Part shown: one piece after another, positions 28,239 to 37,666 of the stretch
How positions within the stretch are numbered: position 1 is the stretch's first letter
Layout of the letters: each line of letters begins with the position of its first letter
Assembly (NCBI GenBank): GCA_029248405.1
Contig: JAQWJJ010000007.1
Span: forward strand, 1 to 64,000
Origin: Flavobacteriaceae bacterium
Lineage (GTDB): Bacteria; Bacteroidota; Bacteroidia; Flavobacteriales; Flavobacteriaceae
DNA: 64,000 bases
Direction of reading: 5' to 3'
The notes under the pieces: generated by a model
The model's database searches: none
What the model was told of the DNA's origin: nothing
Seen by the model: only the letters and a program-made list of their open reading frames with translations
Translations under genes and position numbers: made by a program

Positions 28239-29249
28239 TCACCTATGCACTTCCAATAGTGCCAAAGGACCTGGCTGATCAAGCCTCACGGTCTGGGTGG
28301 CTGAGACGGTAACAACCTGACCGGTGTAGGCCTCATGAAGCACGGTGCCCGCAGCGAATCCCGCTCCTACAAATAGGTCAATCGAGGCGTCTAAGGGGTC
28401 GTGGTCGCCAAGGATAGCCACCACTACTGCATCTTCATAATCCCCGTCGATCAATTGTCTTGAAAATGTGTAGGGCGCTGTGGCAAGAGATTGATGCACC
28501 CCTGCTCCGATGGCAAAATGCCTGGCTCTGAACTGCCCTAGTTTTTGCCAATGCGCCATGACCGATTTGGTCTGCACGTCATTGGCTATAGCTTCCCAAT
28601 TCATGAAAGATCGCAGTGTCGCATCGCCCTGTGTGCCCTCAATGATCAGCGGTCGTGCACTTTCATCTCCATAATAGATTTGCGCTGCTCCAGGCGCCAG
28701 CAATAGCCGTGTGGCCGTTTCGAATGGCTTTTCACGAGCCAGATCAAAGGGCGCACCATCATCGTGAGAGGTCAAAAAATTCAGCGTGCCATAGCCAGCC
28801 ATTGGGCCATTAAGAATTTTGGCGTAGTCTTGATACACTGAGTCTAAGGATTGCGCTCCTGTAGATTTGAGGTGAAAATTAATGAGAGCGTCAAAGCTGT
28901 TTTCAAAATAGGACTCCTTTTTATCACCAAAATCATGCTCTTTTAGGTGATGCAGGTCGTAAGAATAGACCTCACCAACCAAATAAAATGGTGATTGATC
29001 GAGCTGCTGCTCAGGATGGTTGGCCTTCCATTGGCCGAACGTTTCGGCACAAATCGCTCTGAATTCTTGCCAGACAAACGCCTCTGTATGCTTCGCTGTG
29101 TCCACTCTAAACCCATCGATACCATAGTCGTTAATGAAGTCCGCTTGCCATTTCATGATGTAGAAACGTGGGGCTCTGGGGTAGCCTGTTCTTTCAAAAA
29201 AAGCATCAAGCTCCGCCATTTCTGACGCATACCGCCCCTCTTTCTTCAT
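28239..29249 (-). CDS. GH13 alpha-amylase, C-terminal part (separated by frameshift)
   Basis: The 336-residue C-terminal two thirds of a glycoside hydrolase family 13 enzyme. It carries region II GFRVDTAKH with the nucleophile (Asp50 of this part), region III GEVYS with the acid/base (Glu93) and region IV FLTSHDD (His162-Asp163), then the C-terminal beta domain. It begins at an ATG that overlaps the stop of the N-terminal part (ATGA). The codons on either side read EAK / KKEGRYASEMAEL; restoring one G in the junction gives EAK-W-KKEGRYA, the continuous family sequence. So it is probably a broken gene, though coupled re-initiation could still make this piece. It lacks its own signal peptide. 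Confidence 0.85.
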   Translation of the reverse strand: MKKEGRYASEMAELDAFFERTGYPRAPRFYIMKWQADFINDYGIDGFRVDTAKHTEAFVWQEFRAICAETFGQWKANHPEQQLDQSPFYLVGEVYSYDLHHLKEHDFGDKKESYFENSFDALINFHLKSTGAQSLDSVYQDYAKILNGPMAGYGTLNFLTSHDDGAPFDLAREKPFETATRLLLAPGAAQIYYGDESARPLIIEGTQGDATLRSFMNWEAIANDVQTKSVMAHWQKLGQFRARHFAIGAGVHQSLATAPYTFSRQLIDGDYEDAVVVAILGDHDPLDASIDLFVGAGFAAGTVLHEAYTGQVVTVSATQTVRLDQPGPLALLEVHR

Positions 29250-29914
29250 TTTGCCTCGAGTTGAGGTGGCAGACCGACAGCATCATTACTTTCAGTCAAA
29301 ACATCCGGCAGGTTGGCGACCAAATTGCAGGCCGTGGTGCCCGCATATGAATCAAAACTGCAGGTGGGGCCTCGGCGCACCCAATCCTCTGGCCAAATAC
29401 CATCCAAGGGGGTCTCTGGTCCATGGTGATTGACCACGGCATCAAACAGAACCCGAATACCTCTGCTGTGCGCGGCCTCGACCATGGCCTTAAGTTCTTG
29501 CTCCGTGCCAAAGTTAGGATCCAATGCCGTCCAATCTTTGGCCCAATAACCATGATAGCCATAAGTATAGCCCGTGCCTTCGTCCGTGCCTTCATGGATC
29601 TGCTCTACCAAGGGCGTCAACCATAAAGCATTTACCCCCAAGTTGTCGAAATAGCCTTCATTAATTTTCTGGGTCACACCAGCTATATCACCACCTTCAA
29701 AACCGCGTAAGACCGCAGTTTCTTGAGTGCGCTCAAATTGAACATCGTTGTCAGGGTCTCCGTTGTTGAATCGATCGGTGAGCAAGAAATAAACCGTTGC
29801 ACCCGCCCAATTGAAATAGGCTGTTTCTTTATTGATCTCTGTTTTGCTTGGAGATTGTTGACAGGCCACCACCAATATCAAGAGCCATAAGTATTTGTAA
29901 TAGGTCATCATCAT
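29246..29914 (-). CDS. GH13 alpha-amylase lipoprotein, N-terminal part (separated by frameshift)
   Basis: The 222-residue N-terminal third of a secreted alpha-amylase. A lipoprotein signal peptide ends at VVAC (Cys18). The barrel start follows (VYFLLTDRFNNGDPDND, GGDIAGVTQKI, LGVNALWLTPLVEQIHEG), then region I DAVVNHHG and LPDVLTESNDAVGLPPQLEAK before a premature TGA. The remaining catalytic regions lie in the next frame downstream. It starts 7 bases after the GH65 gene. If intact, the enzyme would break starch or maltodextrin outside the cytoplasm for the phosphorylase and phosphoglucomutase of this operon. Confidence 0.85.
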   Translation of the reverse strand: MMMTYYKYLWLLILVVACQQSPSKTEINKETAYFNWAGATVYFLLTDRFNNGDPDNDVQFERTQETAVLRGFEGGDIAGVTQKINEGYFDNLGVNALWLTPLVEQIHEGTDEGTGYTYGYHGYWAKDWTALDPNFGTEQELKAMVEAAHSRGIRVLFDAVVNHHGPETPLDGIWPEDWVRRGPTCSFDSYAGTTACNLVANLPDVLTESNDAVGLPPQLEAK

Positions 29915-29921
29915 AAGATTT

Positions 29922-32207
29922 TTATGCGGTCAGTTGCACCGTTACTTGATCGACTACAACGCTGCAACCGGGGCCTTCTGCCAAGGATACAGTCGTTGCG
30001 TCTTGTCCGACATGAACCGCCAAAACAGAGCCTCTAAAATTGATTTTGAAGCGGTAACTGGTCCATTGATCTGGGATTTTAGGACTGAAATGCAAAAGAC
30101 CTTCTTTGATCCGCATCCCGCCGAAACCCTCAACGATGCTCATCCATGTCCCCGCCATGCTTGTGATGTGGCATCCCTCATGCACTTCCTTATTATAGTC
30201 GTCTAGATCTAACCTAGCGGTACGCAAGTAAAAATCATAAGCTTGATCCATGCGCCCCAATCGTGCTGCCTGAATACTGTGCACACATGGCGACAACGAA
30301 GATTCATGTACCGTAAATGGTTCGTAAAAATCAAAATGCTTGGCAAGTTCTTCTGGCGTAAACTGATCTTCAAAAAAGTAAAAACCTTGAAGCACATCCG
30401 CTTGCTTGATGTAGACCGATCTTAAAATGCGGTCCCATGACCAATGCTGGTTAATCGGTCTCTGACTTTGGGGTAATTGCGCAACAGGAGTCAATTCCTT
30501 ATCGAGGAATCCGTCTTGTTGCAAATAGACTCCGAGGGTCTGGTCGTAAGGCAAATACATGTTATTGGCCACATCTATCCAGTGGGATAATTCATCAGAA
30601 CCGAGGTGTGTTTTTTCTAAAATACGCCCATGGTCACCAGGTGATTGAAGCGCTGTACGCTTTACCATGTCATGAGTGTAGTTCAAGCACCAGCGGGCCA
30701 TAAAGTTCGTGTAGAAGTTATTGTTTATATTGTTTTCATACTCATTTGGCCCTGTAACACCCAAAATAACATATTGATTCTTGGCTGAGGAAAACGTGGC
30801 TCTTTGGGCCCAAAATCTTGCAATACCAATGAGCACCTCAAGCCCCATTTCACCCATATAAGACTCGTCTGCTGTATAGCGCTCGTAATTAAAAATGGCG
30901 TAGGCAATGGCGCCATTTCTGTGTATTTCTTCGAAAGTGATCTCCCACTCATTATGACATTCTTCACCATTCATGGTCACCATAGGATAGAGTGCCGCAC
31001 CACCACTAAAGCCAAGCTTTGCAGCATTTTCAATAGCGCGATCCAAGTGCTTGTATCTATAGGTCAACAAATTACGACCAACCTCCTGATGTTTCGTGGC
31101 CATATAAAACGGCAAGCAATAAGCCTCTGTGTCCCAGTAAGTACTGCCTCCATATTTTTCACCGGTAAATCCCTTTGGCCCAATATTGAGTCTCGGGTCC
31201 TTGCCCGAGTACGTTTGATTGAGCTGAAAAATATTGAACCTAATCGCTTGCTGTGCCAAAACATCACCTTCAATTGTGATGTCTGCTCGCTCCCAAATTT
31301 TGGCCCACGACTCCTTTTGGCGATTTAAAAGACCGTCAAAACCCATCGCTAGGCCGAAATCAATCAGTTCCTGTGCTTTGGGAATAAGGGCATCGGCATC
31401 TTGATAAAGTCCAACCGTGTAACCGCCCAATTTTTCGAGTCGCAAAGTTTGGCCCTTAGCAACGACGCACTTATGGGACAATGCCAACTTTTCTGGACCG
31501 CTCTGCGCCATACCATTCAAATCTTGTTCCTGCCCATTGAGCCATAATCTGGCCTGCATATAGGTGCAAATGTCAAATCCGGTCTTTAAGGTTTTGGAGG
31601 TGATGAATGCTCTGTTTTGATCGGTCACTACCTCCAGAGTTTCCCAAAAAGGGTCGTCCCAGTTGCTGTCTTTATTTTTGATTGCAGCGTCTATGTATGG
31701 CGAAATATCTACTTGTGCCTGATCACTTAGGGGGGTGACCTCATAGCGAATAGCCCCCATCTGATCGGGGTCCAGCATCAGGAATCGTTTGGCCTGTATC
31801 TTTAGCTGAAGTCCGTCGGCAAGAACAACCTCAAAAGATCGCTCATAGACTCCGGATTTCATATTAAGCACGCGGCGAAACGCAATAACATTGACCTTAT
31901 TGAGGTCGACCACCTCTCCGTTGACCTTGAGATCAATACCAATCCAATTGGGCGCATTAATGACCTTGGCAAAGTATTCAGGGTAGCCATTTTTCCACCA
32001 ACCAACTTTGGTCTTATCTGGATAATAAACGCCAGCGATATAACTGCCTTGAAAGGTTGGGCCACTATAATACTCCTCAAAATTGGCGCGTTGTCCCATA
32101 GCACCATTGCCTAGGCTGAATAAGCTTTCGGAAGACATGACACGATCAGCAGAAAAATCCTCTTCTATGAGACACCAAGGGTCGGGTTTGAGATATGCTG
32201 ATTTCAT
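29922..32207 (-). CDS. Glycoside hydrolase family 65 phosphorylase (maltose phosphorylase-like)
   Basis: A 761-residue cytoplasmic disaccharide phosphorylase that would split maltose (or a related alpha-glucobiose) with phosphate into glucose and beta-glucose 1-phosphate. The catalytic-acid region GEECHNEWEITFEEIHRNGA and the YWDTEAYCLPFY motif are typical of GH65, and no signal peptide is present. It overlaps pgmB by four bases (ATGA) and precedes the amylase; beta-phosphoglucomutase would convert its product to glucose 6-phosphate. Kojibiose or trehalose as substrate cannot be excluded, but the amylase neighbour favours maltose. Confidence 0.92.
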   Translation of the reverse strand: MKSAYLKPDPWCLIEEDFSADRVMSSESLFSLGNGAMGQRANFEEYYSGPTFQGSYIAGVYYPDKTKVGWWKNGYPEYFAKVINAPNWIGIDLKVNGEVVDLNKVNVIAFRRVLNMKSGVYERSFEVVLADGLQLKIQAKRFLMLDPDQMGAIRYEVTPLSDQAQVDISPYIDAAIKNKDSNWDDPFWETLEVVTDQNRAFITSKTLKTGFDICTYMQARLWLNGQEQDLNGMAQSGPEKLALSHKCVVAKGQTLRLEKLGGYTVGLYQDADALIPKAQELIDFGLAMGFDGLLNRQKESWAKIWERADITIEGDVLAQQAIRFNIFQLNQTYSGKDPRLNIGPKGFTGEKYGGSTYWDTEAYCLPFYMATKHQEVGRNLLTYRYKHLDRAIENAAKLGFSGGAALYPMVTMNGEECHNEWEITFEEIHRNGAIAYAIFNYERYTADESYMGEMGLEVLIGIARFWAQRATFSSAKNQYVILGVTGPNEYENNINNNFYTNFMARWCLNYTHDMVKRTALQSPGDHGRILEKTHLGSDELSHWIDVANNMYLPYDQTLGVYLQQDGFLDKELTPVAQLPQSQRPINQHWSWDRILRSVYIKQADVLQGFYFFEDQFTPEELAKHFDFYEPFTVHESSLSPCVHSIQAARLGRMDQAYDFYLRTARLDLDDYNKEVHEGCHITSMAGTWMSIVEGFGGMRIKEGLLHFSPKIPDQWTSYRFKINFRGSVLAVHVGQDATTVSLAEGPGCSVVVDQVTVQLTA

Positions 32208-32866
32208 TTGGTATTGATGATTTGGTTTAAAAAAGCGTTGTCAATCTCTGTAAAATTGGCAAATACATGGTCGGCCTCTTTCAGAACATCAGCTGAGCCG
32301 ATGCCAATAGCGATCATTCCTGCGGCCTTTGCTGCTTGAATGCCCGCTTGGGCATCCTCAAAAACAACACAATGATCGGCACCAACACCAATCTGCTCTG
32401 CGGCCTGCAAAAAGACCTCTGGATCTGGTTTGGCCTTTGTCACATTTGTACCATCCACTACCGCATCAAACTGATTCAATAATTGGATCTTTTCTAAAAT
32501 GGGACGGGCATTTTTACTGGCAGAACCCACAGCAACTTTCTGATGATGTCCTTTGAGAAATGCAAGGACTCGAGAGACATCCGGCAGTTGCTCGCTTGCA
32601 TCCATGTCGGTAATTAGGGCCAAATAATCCTTGTTTTTTTGATCAAGCAGCCTGATAAAATCCTCTTTTGAGACCTGAATATTGTGCCAATTCAAAATCA
32701 ACTCTAAACTCCTGACGCGACTCACTCCTTTGAGTTGCTCATTGTCCTTGTGGTCAAAATCAGCACCAAGAGACCGAGCAATACGCTGCCATGCCTCAAA
32801 ATGATACTTGGCCGTATCGACAATCACACCGTCTAAGTCAAAAATAAAACCTTTAATGTGCGGCAT
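32204..32866 (-). CDS. pgmB: Beta-phosphoglucomutase
   Basis: A HAD-superfamily mutase converting beta-glucose 1-phosphate to glucose 6-phosphate. The nucleophile Asp10 and Asp12 are in FDLDGVIVDT, a helical cap follows, and the later motifs GSASKNA, KPDPEVFL and FEDAQAGIQAAKAAGM are intact. The ATG complement at 32864-32866 is used because the frame upstream is inside dsbD. It lies 7 bases after dsbD but its partner is the GH65 gene it overlaps. A weaker copy of the pfkA-type palindrome lies 32-49 bases upstream. Confidence 0.93.
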   Translation of the reverse strand: MPHIKGFIFDLDGVIVDTAKYHFEAWQRIARSLGADFDHKDNEQLKGVSRVRSLELILNWHNIQVSKEDFIRLLDQKNKDYLALITDMDASEQLPDVSRVLAFLKGHHQKVAVGSASKNARPILEKIQLLNQFDAVVDGTNVTKAKPDPEVFLQAAEQIGVGADHCVVFEDAQAGIQAAKAAGMIAIGIGSADVLKEADHVFANFTEIDNAFLNQIINTK

Positions 32867-32873
32867 CAATATC

Positions 32874-34865
32874 TTAAGGATGTAAGACTCTAAAACGATC
32901 GATACCGTTTTTGAGCCATTGTGCATAATCGTCTACCTCAGGGGTATAGCCCACAGGTTTTTCAAGCAGATTCAACTCAGTATCCACCAGAATGTAGTAA
33001 GGTTGAGAATTGTTTTGAAAGTTGATGGTTTGAAATGTTGCCCACTTATCCCCTACAGTCTTGATGGCCTTTACGGTTCCATTGGGTTTGGCATAATTAA
33101 ATTGAGCATCAGGCTCCAAGAGCTTACGGTCATCTACATAAAGTGAAATCAGAATATAATCTTCTGACAACAAAGAGAACACTTCAGGCTCACTCCAAAC
33201 TTGCTCTTCCATTTTGCGACAATTCACACAAGCCCAACCTGTAAAATCAATCATCACCGGCTTACCTGCGCGTTGGGCAGCAGCCATGCCTTGATCAAAG
33301 TCTTTGTAGGCCTCTAAACCAAGAGGCGCACTGGTCCCCTTGTCATATAAACTATAGAACAGAGGTGGTGGAAAACCACTCAGAAGTTTAAGATTTGCCG
33401 AAGGCGTATTGGTCAGTCCAGGCGCGAGATAAACAAACAACGCGATACTCACAATGCCTACCAGCCAATTGCCTTTCGGTATCTTCTGTCCCTTTGGCCC
33501 ATCATGCGGAAAGCGTAAGACACCAAAAAGATATAAGGCGATGCCCAAGGCGCAAACCATCCAAATCGCTATAAATATTTCACGTTTGAGTAATCCCCAG
33601 TGTTCGACCAAATCGGCGTTAGATAAAAACTTGAACGCTAAGGCGATTTCTATAAACCCAAGGACAACTTTGACCGTATTGAGCCACCCCCCGCTTTTGG
33701 GTAAAGAATTGAGCCAATTCGGGAAAAGAGCGAATAAGGCAAATGGCAGCGCCAAAGCCAAACCGAAACCACTCATTCCAACAGTGAGTTGCATCGCACC
33801 ACCGTCACTAGTGAGAGAGCCCCCAAGTAATGTTCCTAAAATGGGACCGGTACAAGAGAAAGACACAATGGCTAGGGTCAACGCCATAAAGAATATCCCG
33901 ATATAGCCTCCAATTTTATTGGCTTTATCATCCATTTTGGCACTCCACGACTGAGGTAACGTCAATTCAAAATAACCGAAAAATGAAATGGCAAAAGCAA
34001 TAAAAATGACGAAAAATATCACGTTCAGCGTAACATTGGTCGAGATGTTATTGAGTATTTCTGGGTTTACCGAATCTAATAAGTGAAAAGGCAAACTCAA
34101 TAAAAAGTAAATCAAAAATATAAAAGTCCCATAGAGCAACGCATTGATGGTCCCTTTAGCTTTATTCTGAGCGCCCTTTGTAAAAAATGAGACCGTAAGA
34201 GGGATCATCGGAAACACACAAGGCGTCAACAAAGCCAATAATCCACCAATGAACCCTAAAAAGAACAAACTCATAAGCCCTGTCTCCTCTTGTTCATCAG
34301 CTTGGAATTGCGCCCCACCTTTGAGATCAAGAGATAAAGCTTGTGATTTGATCAGGTCATCTTCCGTTAATTCTTCTTGAACCACTTGTGCCTGACCCGA
34401 AGTCAAATCCAAAGTAAAGGACTTGGTGTCTGGAGGCAAACATTTTTCGGCATCACAAACCGAATAATAGACCTCTGCTGTGATTTGTAGATCTTCCGGA
34501 TTGCTGACCTCGATCAGCTGCTCGAAGCGCACGCGGTCTTCAAAGTAGATCACATCGAGTTCAAATACAGGGTCAAAAACCGGAGCCACCTCAGGCTCAA
34601 TGGTTTGCCCAACCAGCGCAAATGTACTGTCAGAATCGTTATAATAAAATTCTGTACGAATGGGCCCTTCAAATTCATCGCCGAATTGGGTCTGACTATA
34701 CAAGTGCCAACCACTATCAATAGTGGCTTCCATGATGATGTTGTATTGATTATTCTGTACAGGCGCCACTTTTACTTCCCAAGTAACGGGATCTAAAAAT
34801 TCTTGTGATTGTGCGTTACATATGCCTAGAAGCGCGAATAAGTAAACTAATTTAAATACTTTCAT
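32874..34865 (-). CDS. dsbD: DsbD-type thiol:disulfide interchange protein
   Basis: Carries electrons from cytoplasmic thioredoxin across the inner membrane to periplasmic thiol proteins. The 663 residues show a signal peptide (LLGICNAQ-S), an N-terminal periplasmic domain with the YYSVCDAEKCLPP cysteine pair and a transmembrane core of about eight helices with TPCVFPMIPL and FSCTGPILG (the two membrane cysteines). A C-terminal thioredoxin-like domain follows with CVNC in TGWACVNCRKME. All three redox pairs are present. The start at the ATG complement 34863-34865 gives the signal peptide. Confidence 0.94.
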   Translation of the reverse strand: MKVFKLVYLFALLGICNAQSQEFLDPVTWEVKVAPVQNNQYNIIMEATIDSGWHLYSQTQFGDEFEGPIRTEFYYNDSDSTFALVGQTIEPEVAPVFDPVFELDVIYFEDRVRFEQLIEVSNPEDLQITAEVYYSVCDAEKCLPPDTKSFTLDLTSGQAQVVQEELTEDDLIKSQALSLDLKGGAQFQADEQEETGLMSLFFLGFIGGLLALLTPCVFPMIPLTVSFFTKGAQNKAKGTINALLYGTFIFLIYFLLSLPFHLLDSVNPEILNNISTNVTLNVIFFVIFIAFAISFFGYFELTLPQSWSAKMDDKANKIGGYIGIFFMALTLAIVSFSCTGPILGTLLGGSLTSDGGAMQLTVGMSGFGLALALPFALFALFPNWLNSLPKSGGWLNTVKVVLGFIEIALAFKFLSNADLVEHWGLLKREIFIAIWMVCALGIALYLFGVLRFPHDGPKGQKIPKGNWLVGIVSIALFVYLAPGLTNTPSANLKLLSGFPPPLFYSLYDKGTSAPLGLEAYKDFDQGMAAAQRAGKPVMIDFTGWACVNCRKMEEQVWSEPEVFSLLSEDYILISLYVDDRKLLEPDAQFNYAKPNGTVKAIKTVGDKWATFQTINFQNNSQPYYILVDTELNLLEKPVGYTPEVDDYAQWLKNGIDRFRVLHP
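32898..32915. promoter_or_regulatory. Second, weaker LacI-type site upstream of pgmB
   Basis: ATCGATACCGTTTTTGAG matches 15 of 18 positions of the pfkA-operon palindrome (28134-28151) in the same orientation, though its own symmetry is only partial. It lies in the last codons of dsbD, 32 bases from the pgmB ATG. No good TAnnTTTG promoter is seen between it and pgmB, so chance resemblance remains possible. Confidence 0.35.
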
Positions 34866-34896
34866 TGATCGGTTCTCTTTGTCTATCAATAATTGG

Positions 34897-36207
34897 TCAG
34901 AGCATCATAAAATGCAGAATATTAGTCGTTTGGTCTGTAATCTTAAAACGGTCATCTGCACGATGGCCAACGACCCAAATAATGTCTCCATTACTTTCTA
35001 ACACCCAAATTTTATTTTTGCTGGCTAAAGATAACTTTTCGTCTTTAAAATACTTGCTTAATTTCTTTTTTCCTTTGAGTCCAAAAGGATGAAAAATGTC
35101 ATCAATTTTCCAAGGGCGCAAGCATAATGGAAAAATCAACAAGTCAGCATCGACATAAAGTTCATGGCGCATAGGTTTTTGCCAATGTTGTGCCGCAGCA
35201 ATGCACAATGAAACGGGGCCGTCTACCCCGCGCACCCCTTCGTTGATCCAAACAGGACGCTCGGGTTCATTAGGCCTTGTTAACTCCATTATAACCAATG
35301 TGTTACGGTCTTTCTGTATGTGATGCGTCGGTGTATCAATATACTTTCCTGTTTCAGCAGTCGTGAGTTCAGGAAGATCATTCCAGGCCGTAAAGCCATA
35401 AGGTTTGAGCAAAGCAGCCAACAGGTCTAATGGATGCCGATACGTCTGGAGCATTTCTAAATCCAACACTGTTTCGTGGTCATTTTGGGTCAAGACGTGA
35501 TGTTGGACCAACGACAGGTAATCATTGATCAGGTTCTGGGATTGTTTGAGGTTATTTTGAGTGGTCCTGAAAGTTTTGAGCCAGGGCCGCTTCATTTGCT
35601 TCAAACCCTGACTCACATGGTGGCGAATGAAGTTCCTTTCGTAGTGGTCAGAGTCGTTCGAAACGTCATCACGCCAGGTGATGTTTTGATCATTTGCCCA
35701 CTGCTCAATCTCCTGCCGGGTAAAGGGCAACAGTGGCCGACACAAATAGCCGTTTTGCGCGGACATTCCGCTCAAACCAGAGAGGCCTGTGCCACGACTC
35801 AAGTTGATCAAAAAAGTTTCGTGGTCGTCATCAGCATGGTGCGCCACGACAATAGATTGAAGATTGAATTGCGCCCTGACGTGTTCAAAATATGCGTAAC
35901 GCAAATCTCGAGCAGCCATCTGAAGAGAACAGCCATGGGCTTGCCTATATTGAGCGACATCAACACGTTTGGTATAAAAAGGTACTGACCAACTCTGGGC
36001 CAAGGCCGCAACAAACAAAGCATCTTGTTCACTATCATTACCCCGTAACTGAAAATTGACATGAACCACGATAATGGAATAGCCAAGCTCTACCAATAGA
36101 TGGCCCAAGACAACACTATCGCAGCCACCGCTGCACGCCAATAGAATTGGTGATTTTGAGTCAAAATCAAAGGTCTCGGTGATGTGTGTCTTAAATTGTG
36201 CTAACAT
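34897..36207 (-). CDS. tilS: tRNA(Ile)-lysidine synthetase
   Basis: Adds lysine to C34 of the CAU-anticodon isoleucine tRNA so that it reads AUA. The 436-residue protein has the PP-loop SGGCDS near its start, HVNFQLRGNDSEQDALFV and HHADDDHETFLINLSRGTGLSGL, all diagnostic, followed by the TilS C-terminal domain (FHPFGLKGKKKLSKYFKDEK). The ATG complement at 36205-36207 is chosen; an in-frame TTG at 36228 falls within a TATTTTTG -7 element (36226-36233). It is an essential gene and reads intact. Confidence 0.95.
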   Translation of the reverse strand: MLAQFKTHITETFDFDSKSPILLACSGGCDSVVLGHLLVELGYSIIVVHVNFQLRGNDSEQDALFVAALAQSWSVPFYTKRVDVAQYRQAHGCSLQMAARDLRYAYFEHVRAQFNLQSIVVAHHADDDHETFLINLSRGTGLSGLSGMSAQNGYLCRPLLPFTRQEIEQWANDQNITWRDDVSNDSDHYERNFIRHHVSQGLKQMKRPWLKTFRTTQNNLKQSQNLINDYLSLVQHHVLTQNDHETVLDLEMLQTYRHPLDLLAALLKPYGFTAWNDLPELTTAETGKYIDTPTHHIQKDRNTLVIMELTRPNEPERPVWINEGVRGVDGPVSLCIAAAQHWQKPMRHELYVDADLLIFPLCLRPWKIDDIFHPFGLKGKKKLSKYFKDEKLSLASKNKIWVLESNGDIIWVVGHRADDRFKITDQTTNILHFMML

Positions 36208-36295
36208 GCTCAGGTCAGTAAAGGACAAAAATAACTTTTTTAGCCAAACCCTTGGCGTTAATGCGCCTGAATGCCAACGAAGCTCCTCCGCGACT

Positions 36296-37618
36296 TTACG
36301 CTGTGTGACTTCCCTTAAGGACGCTCATCAAGGCATCCGCCTTGATCAAACATTCTAAATACTCCTTTTCTGGATCGGAAGCACTGGTGATGGCACCACC
36401 AACACTCAAGCTCACGTAATTAATGTCGGCCGCATAGAGTAATGTTCTGATCACCACATTAAAATCAAAATCAGCATCAGGGGTGATATAACCTATAGTG
36501 CCGCTATACAGTCCCCGCTTGTGCGCCTCGAACTGTTCCATCAGCGCACAGGCCATTACTTTAGGCACCCCGGTCATGCTGCCCATAGGGAAAGTAGCCC
36601 GCAGCGCCTGGACGACTGTGGTGTCTGTCTTAAGGGTGCAGGCAACGCTCGAGACCAATTGGTGGACATGAGCATAAGTCCGGCACGCGCACAAAGCCGT
36701 GACAGCAACACTGCCCTTGGCTGCCACTTTAGAAAGGTCGTTACGCACTAAGTCTGTCACCATAATGTTTTCACGACGTTCCTTTTCATCATTGATGAAT
36801 TGCAAACGATGCTTGATGTCGGCTTGTGGGTCTGGCAAACGTTTGGCCGTTCCTTTAATGGGTTCTGACAAAAGATTGTCGCCTTTCTTTCGCAGATAAC
36901 GCTCAGGTGAAGCACATAAAGCATATTTCTTGCCCAGTCGATAAAAAGCCGAAAAGGGTGCTCTTGAATACTGATTGAGCGACAAAAATGTAACCAGGGG
37001 GTTCAGCGGTGTGTCTTCAGCATAAAACTCTTGACAATAATTAGTTTCGTATATATCCCCTATTTCGATGTGGTATTTGATGTTGTTGAGTGTCTCAAGA
37101 TAGGTGTCTTTCGAAATTCTTGGCTGGAGTAAAATCGCAGAAGCCTCCGAATGAGTGGGCATTATTGTACTTTCGATAGCCACAAGGTCATCAGACCATT
37201 CACTCCAGGATTTATGGCAATAATGGACCTCGAGACGGTCACTGTAAACCAAAAACACTTTGTGGGGAACAAAAAAATATCCATCAGCAAAACCCACTCC
37301 ATCCGGATTGTGGCTCACCAGGTCCTCATCGGCGTTTTTTAGATCATAGCCCAGATGGCCAAACATCCAATCTTTATGATCTTGCCGAAAGGCCTCAAGA
37401 TCATCAAAAGCGGACTTGCCTTGGAGTACAACCGATTCTTTGACTCCGACAGCAAGCAAGGCCTCAAAAGAGGTTCTGTCATGCTCAGACGGCTCTTGTC
37501 TGTAGCGCTCATTGTGACCATCAAGAAATAAAGCCGTTTCGTGCTGGGCGCCCCAACAAACAAGGCGTGCCTTGAAGGCGTTTAGATCAGAAATCTCATG
37601 CGTGGCCTTTTTCCTCAT
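36296..37618 (-). CDS. pabB: Aminodeoxychorismate synthase component I-like (chorismate-binding enzyme)
   Basis: A 440-residue chorismate-utilising enzyme. The C-terminal core shows the family motifs SPERYLRKKGDNLLSEPIKGTAKR, ENIMVTDLVRNDLSKVA, FPMGSMTGVPKVMACALME and YSGTIGYITPDADFDFNVVIRT. Lysine in PIKGT is the residue typical of PabB (versus alanine in TrpE) and in PabB forms an intermediate with chorismate. It would make 4-amino-4-deoxychorismate for folate. It is a lone gene here; no pabA or pabC is adjacent. Confidence 0.9.
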   Translation of the reverse strand: MRKKATHEISDLNAFKARLVCWGAQHETALFLDGHNERYRQEPSEHDRTSFEALLAVGVKESVVLQGKSAFDDLEAFRQDHKDWMFGHLGYDLKNADEDLVSHNPDGVGFADGYFFVPHKVFLVYSDRLEVHYCHKSWSEWSDDLVAIESTIMPTHSEASAILLQPRISKDTYLETLNNIKYHIEIGDIYETNYCQEFYAEDTPLNPLVTFLSLNQYSRAPFSAFYRLGKKYALCASPERYLRKKGDNLLSEPIKGTAKRLPDPQADIKHRLQFINDEKERRENIMVTDLVRNDLSKVAAKGSVAVTALCACRTYAHVHQLVSSVACTLKTDTTVVQALRATFPMGSMTGVPKVMACALMEQFEAHKRGLYSGTIGYITPDADFDFNVVIRTLLYAADINYVSLSVGGAITSASDPEKEYLECLIKADALMSVLKGSHTA

Positions 37619-37666
37619 GAATAAAGAGCAGAAGGATTGAGATCAAGGATCGACGCAGACATTTAA

